From Roseofilum capinflatum BLCC-M114 (GTDB lineage Bacteria > Cyanobacteriota > Cyanobacteriia > Cyanobacteriales > Desertifilaceae), in NCBI RefSeq assembly GCF_030068505.1, contig NZ_JAQOSO010000114.1, positions 59,925-105,442 on the forward strand: 45,518 nt of DNA, in the 5' to 3' direction. The notes beneath the pieces were generated by a model. The model saw only the letters and a list, made by a program, of their open reading frames with translations, did no database searches and was not told the origin of the DNA. Positions 10,270 through 16,494 of this stretch are shown here, piece after piece. Numbering within the stretch: position 1 is the first letter of the stretch; every line of letters begins with the position of its first letter. The translations under genes were made by a program, and so were the position numbers.

Positions 10270-10715
10270 GGATCGCCGATGGGTTTGGAGGTGAGAATTA
10301 AGCGAAGTTTGGCATGGATGAGGTTGAGTTGGGCTAAACCGAGGTCTACGTCGCCTTGAACGACAATGCCGGTATGCAATAGGCGGTCTAGGAGTTCTAA
10401 AATGGAGGGGCGATCGCTCTTTTCCCCTGGATAATAGCCTTGTTTGGGCAATAGGGAACCGATTTCTCCTAAATCGATGTTTAAGTCGGCTGGATCGATG
10501 TCGAATATTTCGCACAGGTTGATAATCTGTTCTTCTAGACGCTGTAAGCTTTCGGCTGCTCGGTCTAATTCTTCTTCGCTTAGGCTCTCAGAATCCATGC
10601 GCCGAATGACTTGAGCTTCCATGAGTTGACGAATGAGTTCGACAACGGTGAGCAGTAGGGGGGCAAGTCCTGCGTCAGGGGAGTGATCGGAAGAGGGAAT
10701 AATAGAAGAAGTCAT
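10263..10715 (-). CDS. gvpK: Gas vesicle protein GvpK
   Basis: The 150-residue sequence matches the GvpK pattern: LAPLLLTVVELIRQLMEAQVIRRMD, then LEEQIINLCEIFDIDPADLN, GYYPG, and the C-terminal VDLGLAQLNLIHAKLRLIL. GvpK is a minor gas-vesicle assembly protein, normally encoded in a cluster with gvpA, C, N, J, F/L, G and others. None of those is in this window: upstream lie a 50-aa gene and a vWA-like gene, downstream is petH. It may be a displaced member of a gvp set elsewhere or a relic. Confidence 0.9.
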   Translation of the reverse strand: MTSSIIPSSDHSPDAGLAPLLLTVVELIRQLMEAQVIRRMDSESLSEEELDRAAESLQRLEEQIINLCEIFDIDPADLNIDLGEIGSLLPKQGYYPGEKSDRPSILELLDRLLHTGIVVQGDVDLGLAQLNLIHAKLRLILTSKPIGDPK

Positions 10716-10760
10716 GGGGTATTTAGGGATTTAGGGGGCGATCGCCAAACCAGTCAGAGA

Positions 10761-10913
10761 TTAGACTTCTTTCACCTTACGACCTTTGAGAACTTGATTC
10801 AAATAGTCCTTCTGATAGTTCAGATATTGAGTATGCCACTCTTGAAAGCGGCGATCGCCATCCTGAACCAGCATTTTGCGATAGTCTTCGGATGAGATAT
10901 ACTTCTTAGTCAT
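10761..10913 (-). CDS. Small basic protein coupled to the vWA-like gene, 50 aa
   Basis: The ATG at 10913 opens a 50-codon frame (MTKKYISSEDYRKMLVQDGD...) that overlaps the end of the vWA-like gene by eight bases (ATGACTAA), which suggests translational coupling. The product is hydrophilic, rich in Lys, Tyr and Gln, probably helical, with a basic end (KGRKVKEV). No known family was recognised. Its fixed position suggests a partner of the vWA-like protein. Confidence 0.6.
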   Translation of the reverse strand: MTKKYISSEDYRKMLVQDGDRRFQEWHTQYLNYQKDYLNQVLKGRKVKEV

Positions 10914-11538
10914 AAATGGCTCCCATTAATACATCTGTCAACGACCCAGAGTCTAATTCATCCATTGATTTGGTATCGGCAATATCTAACCGAGCGCCTG
11001 CTGTCGCGAGATCGTCATCGAGAGATTTCAAAAATCCCCGCGTCAGTACATCATCACCGACTTGAATAAAGGTAATCCCCAATTCTTCTTGGGTGTCCAT
11101 TTTCTGAGTCGCTTCTACTAAGAGTTTAATCAGTTTCATTCGATTTTGGGGTTCTCGATCCAAAATCACCAGGATAATTTCTCCATTGGGTTTAGTCTGC
11201 TCGTTGGCTTTACGGGTAAAATAATCGTCTAGAGCGAGTTTAACGGTTTCTTCTAGGGCGATCGCTTGGTGGCGATCGTAGGAGTCAAGCAGAGCAATAA
11301 TTTCTTCTTCACTCGAACAACTGACAGGATTAACCACACTGCCATTAAAGACAGCCGCATTATACAGGGTGAGGCAATCTGGATCGAGTTCTGCACATTG
11401 ACGATACAAGGCTAATAACCCAGATCTCGCTTGTTCCCAAGCTCGCTTAAATTCAGGAGATGTGGGGTGATTATCCCCAGGGCTTCTGGCAATAATCACG
11501 GTATAATCGCGATTTTGTAAAATGGCTGCTTCTGTCAT
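10906..11538 (-). CDS. von Willebrand factor A-like protein with degenerate MIDAS
   Basis: The 210-residue protein follows the layout of short cyanobacterial vWA proteins: an N-terminal strand NRDYTVII, then CAELDPDCLTLYNAAVF, a TKPNGEIILVILD strand, and the tail GITFIQVGDDVLTRGFLKSLDDDLATAG. The metal-binding DxSxS of that family is here ARSPG, so Asp and the last Ser are lost. The usual DGEP is DREP. Metal-dependent ligand binding is therefore doubtful. The ATG at 11538 is chosen; the longer frame would need a TTG. The small 50-aa gene is coupled at its 3' end. Confidence 0.75.
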   Translation of the reverse strand: MTEAAILQNRDYTVIIARSPGDNHPTSPEFKRAWEQARSGLLALYRQCAELDPDCLTLYNAAVFNGSVVNPVSCSSEEEIIALLDSYDRHQAIALEETVKLALDDYFTRKANEQTKPNGEIILVILDREPQNRMKLIKLLVEATQKMDTQEELGITFIQVGDDVLTRGFLKSLDDDLATAGARLDIADTKSMDELDSGSLTDVLMGAIYD

Positions 11539-11612
11539 CGGATTACCTAGATGAGGATTGAGATCAGTTAAAGAACTTACTACCGTTTTAACACTTTCAA
11601 GAGTCAAGTTAC

Positions 11613-11852
11613 CTAACTTCTCTTGACCATCCCTTGATCCTTATCGAAGAAATCGGCATATACCCAGTCACCCGTAGTCAGAAGGTCGTATGCTGACTCG
11701 GTGCGGTAAAGAATATTTCCTGATAATTCAGCAAATATTTCTTTCCCTCCCTTGGTGACAGTGTAGCTGTCTTTATGCACAGAAACTACCCGTGCAATGC
11801 CGTGAGCAGCAATCATTTGATCATCGACTCGACTCTTAAACCAGTCATCATA
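11613..11852 (-). pseudogene. Truncated rsgA (ribosome small-subunit GTPase), N-terminal OB domain only
   Basis: The open frame from ATG 11816 gives 67 residues (MIAAHGIARVVSVHKDSYTV..., ELSGNILYRT, TTGDWVYADFF) that match the OB-fold N-terminal domain of RsgA (YjeQ/EngC). Upstream the same frame continues for 12 codons (YDDWFKSRVDDQ), as in real RsgA N-termini, until a TAG at the edge of a 33-bp repeat. The true start codon is gone. Downstream the frame stops after QGMVKRS and the whole circularly permuted GTPase and zinc domains are missing. It is a relic; an intact rsgA is expected elsewhere. Confidence 0.65.
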
Positions 11853-11854
11853 CT

Positions 11855-11887
11855 AATGTACCTCATAGCAGTGCTTCGCGCTGTAAA
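11855..11887. repeat. 33-bp hairpin repeat, copy 1
   Basis: AATGTACCTCATAGCAG followed by a GC-rich palindromic core and CTGTAAA. A second copy lies at 12817-12849 with the same flanks, but the core is written the other way round (TGCTTCGCG here, CGCGAAGCG there). It abuts the broken 5' end of the rsgA fragment. A shorter hairpin with the same core (ACAGCGCTTCGCGCTGT) is at 30190-30206. Confidence 0.85.
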
Positions 11888-11918
11888 CCCGGTTTAATCT
11901 TAATTCGACTTTTAGAAA

Positions 11919-12274
11919 CTAAATCCTAAAAGGATTAATGATAGTTAATTGATGCTCTACAATTAAACCATCTTGCATATCTTCTGAATAAAGGTTGTTA
12001 TATCTATCACTTGACATTGCTGCTCAAATTCTTCAATCAGTTGAGTAATTTGTGTTTCAGGAAAATTAACTTTTCTTTTTAACACCGAGCAGGTTTCATT
12101 GATAACCTGTGTACTGATTACGATATTTTTTAGATTGGTTTCGGTTTTCAACCGACATGAAAATGAAACGGCTATTTGGCGTTTTCTAGCATCTTCTTCG
12201 GGGTCTGGATCTTGATCGGCTAAGAAACGATATAACCAGATATTAGAATCTATAAATATTGGTTGATCGCTCAT
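11919..12274 (-). pseudogene. PIN-domain (VapC-like) toxin with internal deletion and frameshift
   Basis: The frame starting at 12274 reads as a PIN ribonuclease (IFIDSNIWLYRF with first Asp D9; STQVINE with E60) but ends after 103 residues. Directly beyond the break another frame encodes the expected C-terminus: YSEDMQDGL, then HQLTIINPF, ending at 11919. Compared with the intact PIN protein at 44249-44695, about 37 residues are missing, including the FWDSLIVAS segment with an active-site Asp. The reading frame shifts at the junction. The protein should be inactive as a nuclease. Its antitoxin gene is just upstream and intact. Confidence 0.8.
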
Positions 12275-12492
12275 TATTTTCTTTCGTGAATTTCATCTCT
12301 TGTGGGTTGGCTCCACCCTTTAACACTAATGGGGTTTTCTGCCAATCTATCCATTAATCTTGGCTGGGCTGTTTCTTCTGAAACAATGATAACTTTCACG
12401 TTACTTTCTGCTTGAATATTTTGTTTATATTCTGGCGAGATTTCTATCATCCCTTGTTTAATTTTCGCTTTAAATTCAAAGGAATTAACCAT
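12274..12492 (-). CDS. Antitoxin of the decayed PIN toxin (VapB-like), 72 aa
   Basis: A 72-residue protein with an N-terminal beta-rich start (FEFKAKIKQGMIEISPEY) resembling AbrB/VapB-like DNA-binding antitoxins, and a C-terminal stretch (NPISVKGWSQPTRDEIHERK) that would wrap the toxin. Its stop codon overlaps the toxin start by one base (TAATG), the usual coupled layout. The ATG has a good GAAGGTG ribosome site. Because the toxin is broken, this antitoxin is probably a survivor. Confidence 0.7.
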   Translation of the reverse strand: MVNSFEFKAKIKQGMIEISPEYKQNIQAESNVKVIIVSEETAQPRLMDRLAENPISVKGWSQPTRDEIHERK

Positions 12493-12539
12493 TTTTCACC
12501 TTCTTTTGTCTATTAACTTATGGATATTTTAACCTAAAA

Positions 12540-12569
12540 TTCGCAGAAGGTGATGAGTTCCGGGGTGGG
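12540..12569 (-). repeat. Fragment E of the repeated C-terminal module (30 bp)
   Basis: The 30 bp here match copy C of the module (near 15043-15072) exactly over TTCGCAGAAGGTGATGAGTT and the following CCGGGGTGGG. No open frame remains. This is the shortest of five same-orientation fragments of one coding module between 12.5 and 16.5 kb. Confidence 0.75.
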
Positions 12570-12681
12570 TTGATTAAAGGTGACTCGGATCGATCGCCTC
12601 AATTTGAGAACACCAAGAAAAGTCCTTGATGTTAAAAGTGTAGATTGTGGTAATATCAAATCCGAATAATCAGTTAGAGTA

Positions 12682-12797
12682 TGTCATTGCGAATGGAACG
12701 CAGTGGAATGAAGCAATCGCAAAACCCCCGAATCTTGGCGTTAGCGAAGCTTGCGTGAAACGCGAAGCGCGAATGCTTCCCTGCGGTCGCAATGACA
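12682..12797. repeat. 116-bp inverted-repeat (MITE-like) element
   Basis: The element has perfect 11-bp terminal inverted repeats, TGTCATTGCGA at 12682-12692 and TCGCAATGACA at 12787-12797. Its interior (AATGAAGCAATCGC ... GCTTCCCTGCGG) resembles a palindromic repeat that I know from many cyanobacterial genomes. It has no gene of its own. The ~140 bases before it (12570-12681) hold nothing I can identify. Confidence 0.85.
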
Positions 12798-12811
12798 ACT
12801 CAAATCTATGA

Positions 12812-13036
12812 TCAACAATGTACCTCATAGCAGCGCGAAGCGCTGTAAAGCATCGTCCGATTAAAGGGCTGGAGAATTTCGCTTTCAAAAAGTAACGGAC
12901 TTGGATCGAACTGCGATCGCTTTTCTTTGGTTGATGGTTGCTGCTGTTGATTGAGAGTTTTAAATGTCTCTATCATCACAGCACTTTGCTGAATTTGCTC
13001 CGGTGTGAGTCCAGTCGTATCAAGAGTTTGAGTCAT
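12812..13036 (-). CDS. Antitoxin-like small protein ending in a repeat
   Basis: The 74-residue protein starts TLDTTGLTPEQIQQ and continues with a helical MIETFKTLNQQQQ, similar to the start of the antitoxin at 44712 (INVSGLNSEQIQQIQ). The middle (LLFESEILQPFNRTMLY) looks genuine, but the last 13 residues (SASRCYEVHC and neighbours) are encoded by the 33-bp hairpin repeat at 12817-12849, so the natural C-terminus has been replaced. No toxin gene follows. Probably a decayed orphan antitoxin. Confidence 0.55.
   Translation of the reverse strand: MTQTLDTTGLTPEQIQQSAVMIETFKTLNQQQQPSTKEKRSQFDPSPLLFESEILQPFNRTMLYSASRCYEVHC
12817..12849. repeat. 33-bp hairpin repeat, copy 2 (core inverted)
   Basis: It has the same flanks as copy 1 at 11855-11887 (AATGTACCTCATAGCAG and CTGTAAA), with the palindromic core in the opposite orientation. 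It supplies the C-terminal codons and stop of the antitoxin-like gene at 12812-13036. Confidence 0.85.
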
Positions 13037-13075
13037 ATTAAGGTGAGTAGGATTTGCCTATATTTTAGCTGTTTC

Positions 13076-13139
13076 AGAAACCGGGTTTCTATCAAAATCT
13101 CTGGTTTGTAGCTGAAATTGTCGCAGAAACCCGGTTTCT
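13076..13139. repeat. Two copies of the AGAAACCCGGTTTCT palindrome
   Basis: AGAAACCGGGTTTCT at 13076-13090 and its complement-strand form AGAAACCCGGTTTCT at 13125-13139 can form individual hairpins or one larger stem with each other. The second copy lies seven bases beyond the stop of module copy A (13147). This is the most common dispersed repeat in the window. Confidence 0.9.
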
Positions 13140-13146
13140 TAAATCC

Positions 13147-13249
13147 TTAAATCTCCTCTAACCAGGTTTCAATGGCAGATAACAGATTGGGTTGATTCGG
13201 CGGAAAGCCTTTTAACGGCGCGTCTAGGGGGTTATCGTTAAGGAAGTCG
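13147..13249 (-). pseudogene. Copy A: 3' fragment of the repeated C-terminal module
   Basis: About 103 bp encode the last residues of the module (GFPPNQPNLLSAIETWLEE type ending), including stop TAA at 13147. It diverges from the other copies near 13250, where GTTATCGTTAAGGAAGTC replaces the expected codons. No start codon or upstream domain remains. Confidence 0.8.
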
Positions 13250-13293
13250 CCTCTGTATTCATTATGAGTTCAGATTTTAAAATTCATTCCAAC

Positions 13294-13704
13294 TCAAATT
13301 AAGGACTTAGGGTTAACCTCGAATTCCATCTTGGAACGGTAAAAACATACATCAAATTCCATAAAAAAGTTGGTCTGTCCTAGAATGAGAGGTGTATCGA
13401 GTTGTTTTATCCAAGCAAACGCTAACTGAATCGGTGGAATATCGCCAATTTGAGCCATTACAAATAAAGGTATTGCTGGCTGCTTTCCTAAGTTACCTGT
13501 TACTTGAACGATCGCCTTTTTATCTTCCCAGATAGCCCCTAGTTGTTGTCCGATGTCATAGGGCATGACGCTGACAGTTGCGCCACTGTCAACTAATCCA
13601 ACGGTTTCAATGGTATGACCTTCTCGCCGAAGAATAATGGGAATCCTCGGCAGGTTATCAAATTCGTTTTGGGATGAATCAGTGGTTGAGTAACGAAATC
13701 GCAT
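13294..13704 (-). CDS. Retropepsin-like aspartic protease-fold protein
   Basis: A single retropepsin-type lobe of 136 residues: LVDSGATVSVMP (about 37-48) carries the catalytic DSG triad, and LILGQTNFFMEFDV is the second conserved strand with the hydrophobic-Gly motif. Such one-lobe proteins act as dimers; many bacterial members are uncharacterised. The upstream gene at 13710 stops five bases before this start, so the two form an operon. It sits between module copies A and B. The family call is good, the role unknown. Confidence 0.85.
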   Translation of the reverse strand: MRFRYSTTDSSQNEFDNLPRIPIILRREGHTIETVGLVDSGATVSVMPYDIGQQLGAIWEDKKAIVQVTGNLGKQPAIPLFVMAQIGDIPPIQLAFAWIKQLDTPLILGQTNFFMEFDVCFYRSKMEFEVNPKSLI

Positions 13705-13709
13705 TGCTG

Positions 13710-13922
13710 TTAAACCTCATCAGTGGATTCCATTGCCTGCATGAGAATCGCCCCCGCCCCAAAAGTATTGTATGGGGTTGGCAAGTCATAGCTTTTACCC
13801 GGTTCTAACGGTGTAATTTCTTCTCGTGATTCAATGTCTTCAGCCAGCAAGCGAATCAGTTTAATTTTATCAAGGTGTGAAAGTTGCTTGATGGTGGGAA
13901 GTAGTTCTGTAAGCGTCATCAT
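13710..13922 (-). CDS. Small partner of the retropepsin-like protein, 70 aa
   Basis: A 70-residue protein with an N-terminal helix pair (MTLTELLPTIKQLSHLDKIKLIRLLAEDIE), an acidic middle and the segment GKSYDLPTPYNTFGAGAILM. I recall the same small protein next to DSGA-type aspartic proteases in other cyanobacteria. It may be an adaptor, inhibitor or antitoxin-like partner. Two ATGs are adjacent (13922 and 13919). Confidence 0.65.
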   Translation of the reverse strand: MMTLTELLPTIKQLSHLDKIKLIRLLAEDIESREEITPLEPGKSYDLPTPYNTFGAGAILMQAMESTDEV

Positions 13923-13991
13923 AAATTGGGGTCTGGTGATTCGGCCACTAAATTAAGTGGGATAGTTTTCATTTTATCCCAAGTTTTAGGG

Positions 13992-14006
13992 AGAAGCCCG
14001 GTTTCT
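13992..14006. repeat. Palindrome AGAAGCCCGGTTTCT at the stop of copy B
   Basis: This is a one-mismatch copy of the dispersed palindrome. Its last base is the first base of the copy B stop codon (14006-14008). Confidence 0.85.
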
Positions 14007-14191
14007 CAAATCTCCTCTAACCAGGTTTGAATGGCAGATATCAGATTAGGTTGATTCGGGGGAAAGCTTTTTAATGGCGCGTCTAGGGGGTCGTCGGTGA
14101 GTCAGGCAAGGGCAATCACCCCGGTGAGTTTTTCGCAGAAGCGGATGAGTTCCGGGGTGGGATGTTGGCAGTCGGTGAGGAGGAGGGCGCG
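14006..14191 (-). pseudogene. Copy B: 3' fragment of the repeated C-terminal module
   Basis: About 186 bp correspond to the last ~60 codons of the module, from the DCEHPTPEL-like segment to the stop. It has point differences that break the frame (GAGTCAGGC where others have GAGGAAGGC), so no intact product is made. It is the same strand as copies A, C and D. Beyond it, 14192-14332 holds no gene and should contain the promoter of the DUF433 gene. Confidence 0.8.
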
Positions 14192-14332
14192 GGATTGTGC
14201 CATGCTTGATAAAATGGGGGATAGAGGAGATTTTCGGCACAGTTCCAGATGAGGTTGTAGTTAGTAAAATTCTCGGCTATAATTAATTAGACAAACCAAT
14301 CACTCATTTAGCCTAAAAATTTTAAAAATTTT

Positions 14333-14566
14333 ATGAGTTCAACGCCTGAATTACTGAACCGAATTACGCAAAATCCCGGTCAATGTGGCGGTCGTCCCTG
14401 TATTCGAGGGATGCGAATTCGCGTCACGGATATTTTAGAAATGTTGGCAGAAAATGTTAGCATTCCTGAAATTTTAGAGGACTTTCCCGATCTAGAACTA
14501 GCGGATATTCAGGCTTGTTTAGTCTTTGCTGCACGACGTACTGATTTTCCCAGACTAACCGCATGA
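14333..14566 (+). CDS. DUF433 antitoxin-like protein
   Basis: The 77-residue protein shows the DUF433 pattern: ITQNPGQCGGRPCIRGMRIRV, then ILEMLAENVSIPEILEDFPDL and ADIQACLVFAA. DUF433 proteins carry a winged helix-type DNA-binding fold and usually precede a DUF5615 gene. Here the next gene overlaps it by four bases (ATGA). The pair is a putative type II toxin-antitoxin module with this as antitoxin and operator-binding partner. Confidence 0.93.
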   Translation: MSSTPELLNRITQNPGQCGGRPCIRGMRIRVTDILEMLAENVSIPEILEDFPDLELADIQACLVFAARRTDFPRLTA

Positions 14567-14904
14567 AGATTTGGATCGATGCTCAACTGCCCCCCACATT
14601 AGCCAATTGGCTAACAGAAACGTTTGGTTTGGAAGCGATCGCATTGCGAGATTTAGGACTTCGAGATGCTCAAGATATCGAAATTTTTGCAGCAGCACAG
14701 GCTGAAAATGTTGTGATTATGACGAAAGACAGTGATTTCATCGATTTGGTATGTCGTTTAGGATCGCCTCCTCAAATTTTGTGGCTCACTTGTGGCAATG
14801 TCACTAACCGCAACTTGCGACAATTGTTGACGGCGACTTTATCTGATGCGTTAGAGCAATTGCGCCAAGGGGAAATGATTGTGGAAATTACGAATACTCC
14901 TTAA
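14563..14904 (+). CDS. DUF5615 PIN-like toxin
   Basis: The 113-residue protein has the Mut7-C/DUF5615 PIN-like features: an N-terminal IWIDAQLPPTLANWL with the first acidic residue, RDLGLRDAQDIEIFAAA, and TKDSDFIDLV with the second Asp pair. It is expected to be an RNase toxin. Start and DUF433 stop overlap (ATGA). The module lies between copies B and C on the opposite strand to those fragments, and appears intact. Confidence 0.92.
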   Translation: MKIWIDAQLPPTLANWLTETFGLEAIALRDLGLRDAQDIEIFAAAQAENVVIMTKDSDFIDLVCRLGSPPQILWLTCGNVTNRNLRQLLTATLSDALEQLRQGEMIVEITNTP

Positions 14905-14916
14905 AAACGCAAATCC

Positions 14917-15357
14917 TCAAATCTCCTCTAACCAGGTTTCAATGGCAGATAACAGATTCGGTTGATTCGGCGGAAAGCCTTTTAACGGTGCGTCTAGGGG
15001 GTCGTCGGTGAGGAAGGCAACGGCAATGACTCCCGTGAGTTTTTCGCAGAAGGTGATGAGTTCCGGGGTGGGATGTTCGCAGTCGGTGAGAAGGAGGGCG
15101 CGGTGGGGGAGGAGGGCGCGGCGTTGCAGTTGTTTCAGGTGACGGCGCAGTTGGGCGGGAGTGGCGGGTTTCGGGGGGTCTTGGTCGGGACAGGTGGTGT
15201 CCCAGATGAGTTCGCTGAGAGTGAGGGCGATTTCACTTTCGCGGGTTTCGGTGGCGAGGGGTTGGGCGTTGAGAATGAGGATGGGCTGGTTTTGTAGGGT
15301 TTGGGCGAGGTTGATGGGGGCGAAGGTTGTTTCGCTGTTATGGGGGGTTATGCTTTT
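14917..15357 (-). pseudogene. Copy C: longest 3' fragment of the repeated C-terminal module
   Basis: About 147 codons remain open, from roughly LAQTLQNQPILILNAQ through LTLSELIWDTTCPDQDPP, a basic helix QLRRHLKQLQRR, the strand HRALLLTDCEHPTPEL, FCEKLTGVIAVAFLTDDPLD, and the end NLLSAIETWLEEI. Predicted alternating strands and helices suggest an alpha/beta C-terminal domain. The frame opens upstream into the antisense of the C39 gene, which is probably not natural N-terminal sequence. No domain name can be given; an intact parent gene is not in this window. Confidence 0.7.
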
Positions 15358-15387
15358 AATCGTCAGTGACTTAATATAAAGAAAAAG

Positions 15388-15882
15388 ATGCATCCTGCTT
15401 GGGCTGGTGCAGGTGGAAATTGGCCTGCTATTGATGAAGTTGTAGACGCTAGAGTTGTCCGTCAAGAAAGCGAGTTTTCTTGTGCAGCCGCTTGTGCCCA
15501 AATGCTGCTGCGGGAACGGGGAATTGATGTGACTCAGGCTATAATTGAGCAGGTAACTGGAGTACCGATCGCACCAGGAATGCTTGCCTCAGCACTCAAC
15601 CAATTCGATCCAGATCCTTCTGGGCAGTGGAAAGGTGGTTTTTTGGATTTGCCAGGGGCAACAGAATGGCAAGTTGTGGAAATCTTGAACAATACCGGAT
15701 TGTGGGCGGCTGTGTTTTGGGAAATTGGTGCCAGAATTGGGCATATGGTTATCGTTGAGGGTCTCGCGAGAAGCGGCTATATTTTAATTCTCGATCCTTG
15801 GGAGGGGACGAGATATCGAATGAAAAAAGAAGATTTTTTGCAATACTGGAACCTTACAGGAGTTTACTGGAGTTTAGGATGA
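15388..15882 (+). CDS. C39-like (papain-fold) cysteine peptidase
   Basis: The 164-residue protein is a compact peptidase domain. The catalytic Cys lies in QESEFSCAAACAQMLL (about residues 27-42), the His in GHMVIVEGL, and the Asp in LILDPWEGTRY. This order fits C39-like or AvrRpt2-type papain-fold enzymes. It lacks the ABC transporter parts of double-glycine exporters and has no signal peptide. The next gene overlaps its end by four bases (ATGA). The start has only a weak AAGAAAAAG site. It could be a processing enzyme or the toxin half of a toxin-immunity pair; the context favours the latter. Confidence 0.8.
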   Translation: MHPAWAGAGGNWPAIDEVVDARVVRQESEFSCAAACAQMLLRERGIDVTQAIIEQVTGVPIAPGMLASALNQFDPDPSGQWKGGFLDLPGATEWQVVEILNNTGLWAAVFWEIGARIGHMVIVEGLARSGYILILDPWEGTRYRMKKEDFLQYWNLTGVYWSLG

Positions 15883-16190
15883 ACACCAAAGTGCTTTCAA
15901 TCGAATTCACAGAAGTCACAGGACTCTTCAAAGTTGTGGTGTCAATTGGTGAAAATTGTCACGAGTTTACTATGACAGCAGAAACTGATAAGATGGGCGA
16001 TCGCCAAATTCATCTGATTAACGGGGATGAAAAATTCTGGGAGTTATTCAAGTTTAACCAACATTTAGCCCAAGGTTTGTATAATTTGACTGCGAAGGCA
16101 TACAACGGAGAGGCGATCGAATTCCCCCAGGACATCGGAAAATTTTATGCCGATTTGCCCAGAAACCGGGTTTCTTCAAATGTTGGGTAA
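15879..16190 (+). CDS. Small partner of the C39-like peptidase (inhibitor or immunity candidate)
   Basis: The 103-residue protein (MNTKVLSIEFTEVTGLFKVV...) is beta-rich at the start, then helical (EKFWELFKFNQHLAQGLYNL), with no membrane segment. Its ATG overlaps the peptidase stop codon (ATGA), so the two are translated together. The last residues (RNRVSSNVG) are encoded by the palindrome at 16161-16175, so the original C-terminus may have been slightly longer or different. No family was recognised. Confidence 0.7.
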   Translation: MNTKVLSIEFTEVTGLFKVVVSIGENCHEFTMTAETDKMGDRQIHLINGDEKFWELFKFNQHLAQGLYNLTAKAYNGEAIEFPQDIGKFYADLPRNRVSSNVG

Positions 16191-16222
16191 GTCGGAGAAG
16201 TTATAGCAGAAACCCGGTTTCT
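16161..16222. repeat. Pair of oppositely oriented palindromes
   Basis: AGAAACCGGGTTTCT at 16161-16175 falls in the last codons of the C39 partner gene. AGAAACCCGGTTTCT at 16208-16222 ends on the first base of the stop codon of module copy D. The pair separates the C39 cassette from copy D. Confidence 0.9.
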
Positions 16223-16494
16223 TAAATCTCCTCTAGCCAGGTTTGAATGGCAGATAACAGATTAGGTTGATTCGGCGGAAAGCCTTTTAATGGCGCGTCT
16301 AGGGGGTCGTCGGTGAGGAAGGCAACGGCAATGACTCCGGTGAGTTTTTCGCAGAAGGCGATGAGTTCCGGGGTGGGATGTTCGCAGTCGGTGAGGAGAA
16401 GGGCGCGGTGGGGGAGGAGGTCGCGGCGTTGCAGTTGTTTCAGGTGGCGGCGCAGTTGGGCGGGAGTGGCGGGTTCTGGGGGGTCTTGGTCGGC
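16222..16494 (-). pseudogene. Copy D: 3' fragment of the repeated C-terminal module
   Basis: About 91 codons match copy C almost residue for residue (PPEPATPAQLRRHLKQLQRR, HRALLLTDCEHPTPELIAF, FPPNQPNLLSAIQTWLEEI). Homology stops at about 16494; the frame continues to 16527 only by chance (MQTQLKVSVCHA). If translated it would be a ~100-residue orphan C-terminal domain. Confidence 0.75.

Noticed and set aside
12670-12888. 72-aa minus-strand frame
   Set aside because: It reads through the 116-bp inverted-repeat element and the hairpin repeat and has no coding features.
15073-15379. Plus-strand Gly-rich frames
   Set aside because: They are antisense to module copy C, whose minus-strand frame is supported by the other copies.
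13076-16222. CRISPR array formed by the recurring palindromes
   Set aside because: Spacing is irregular, from under 40 bases to kilobases, with genes between copies, and there are no cas genes.
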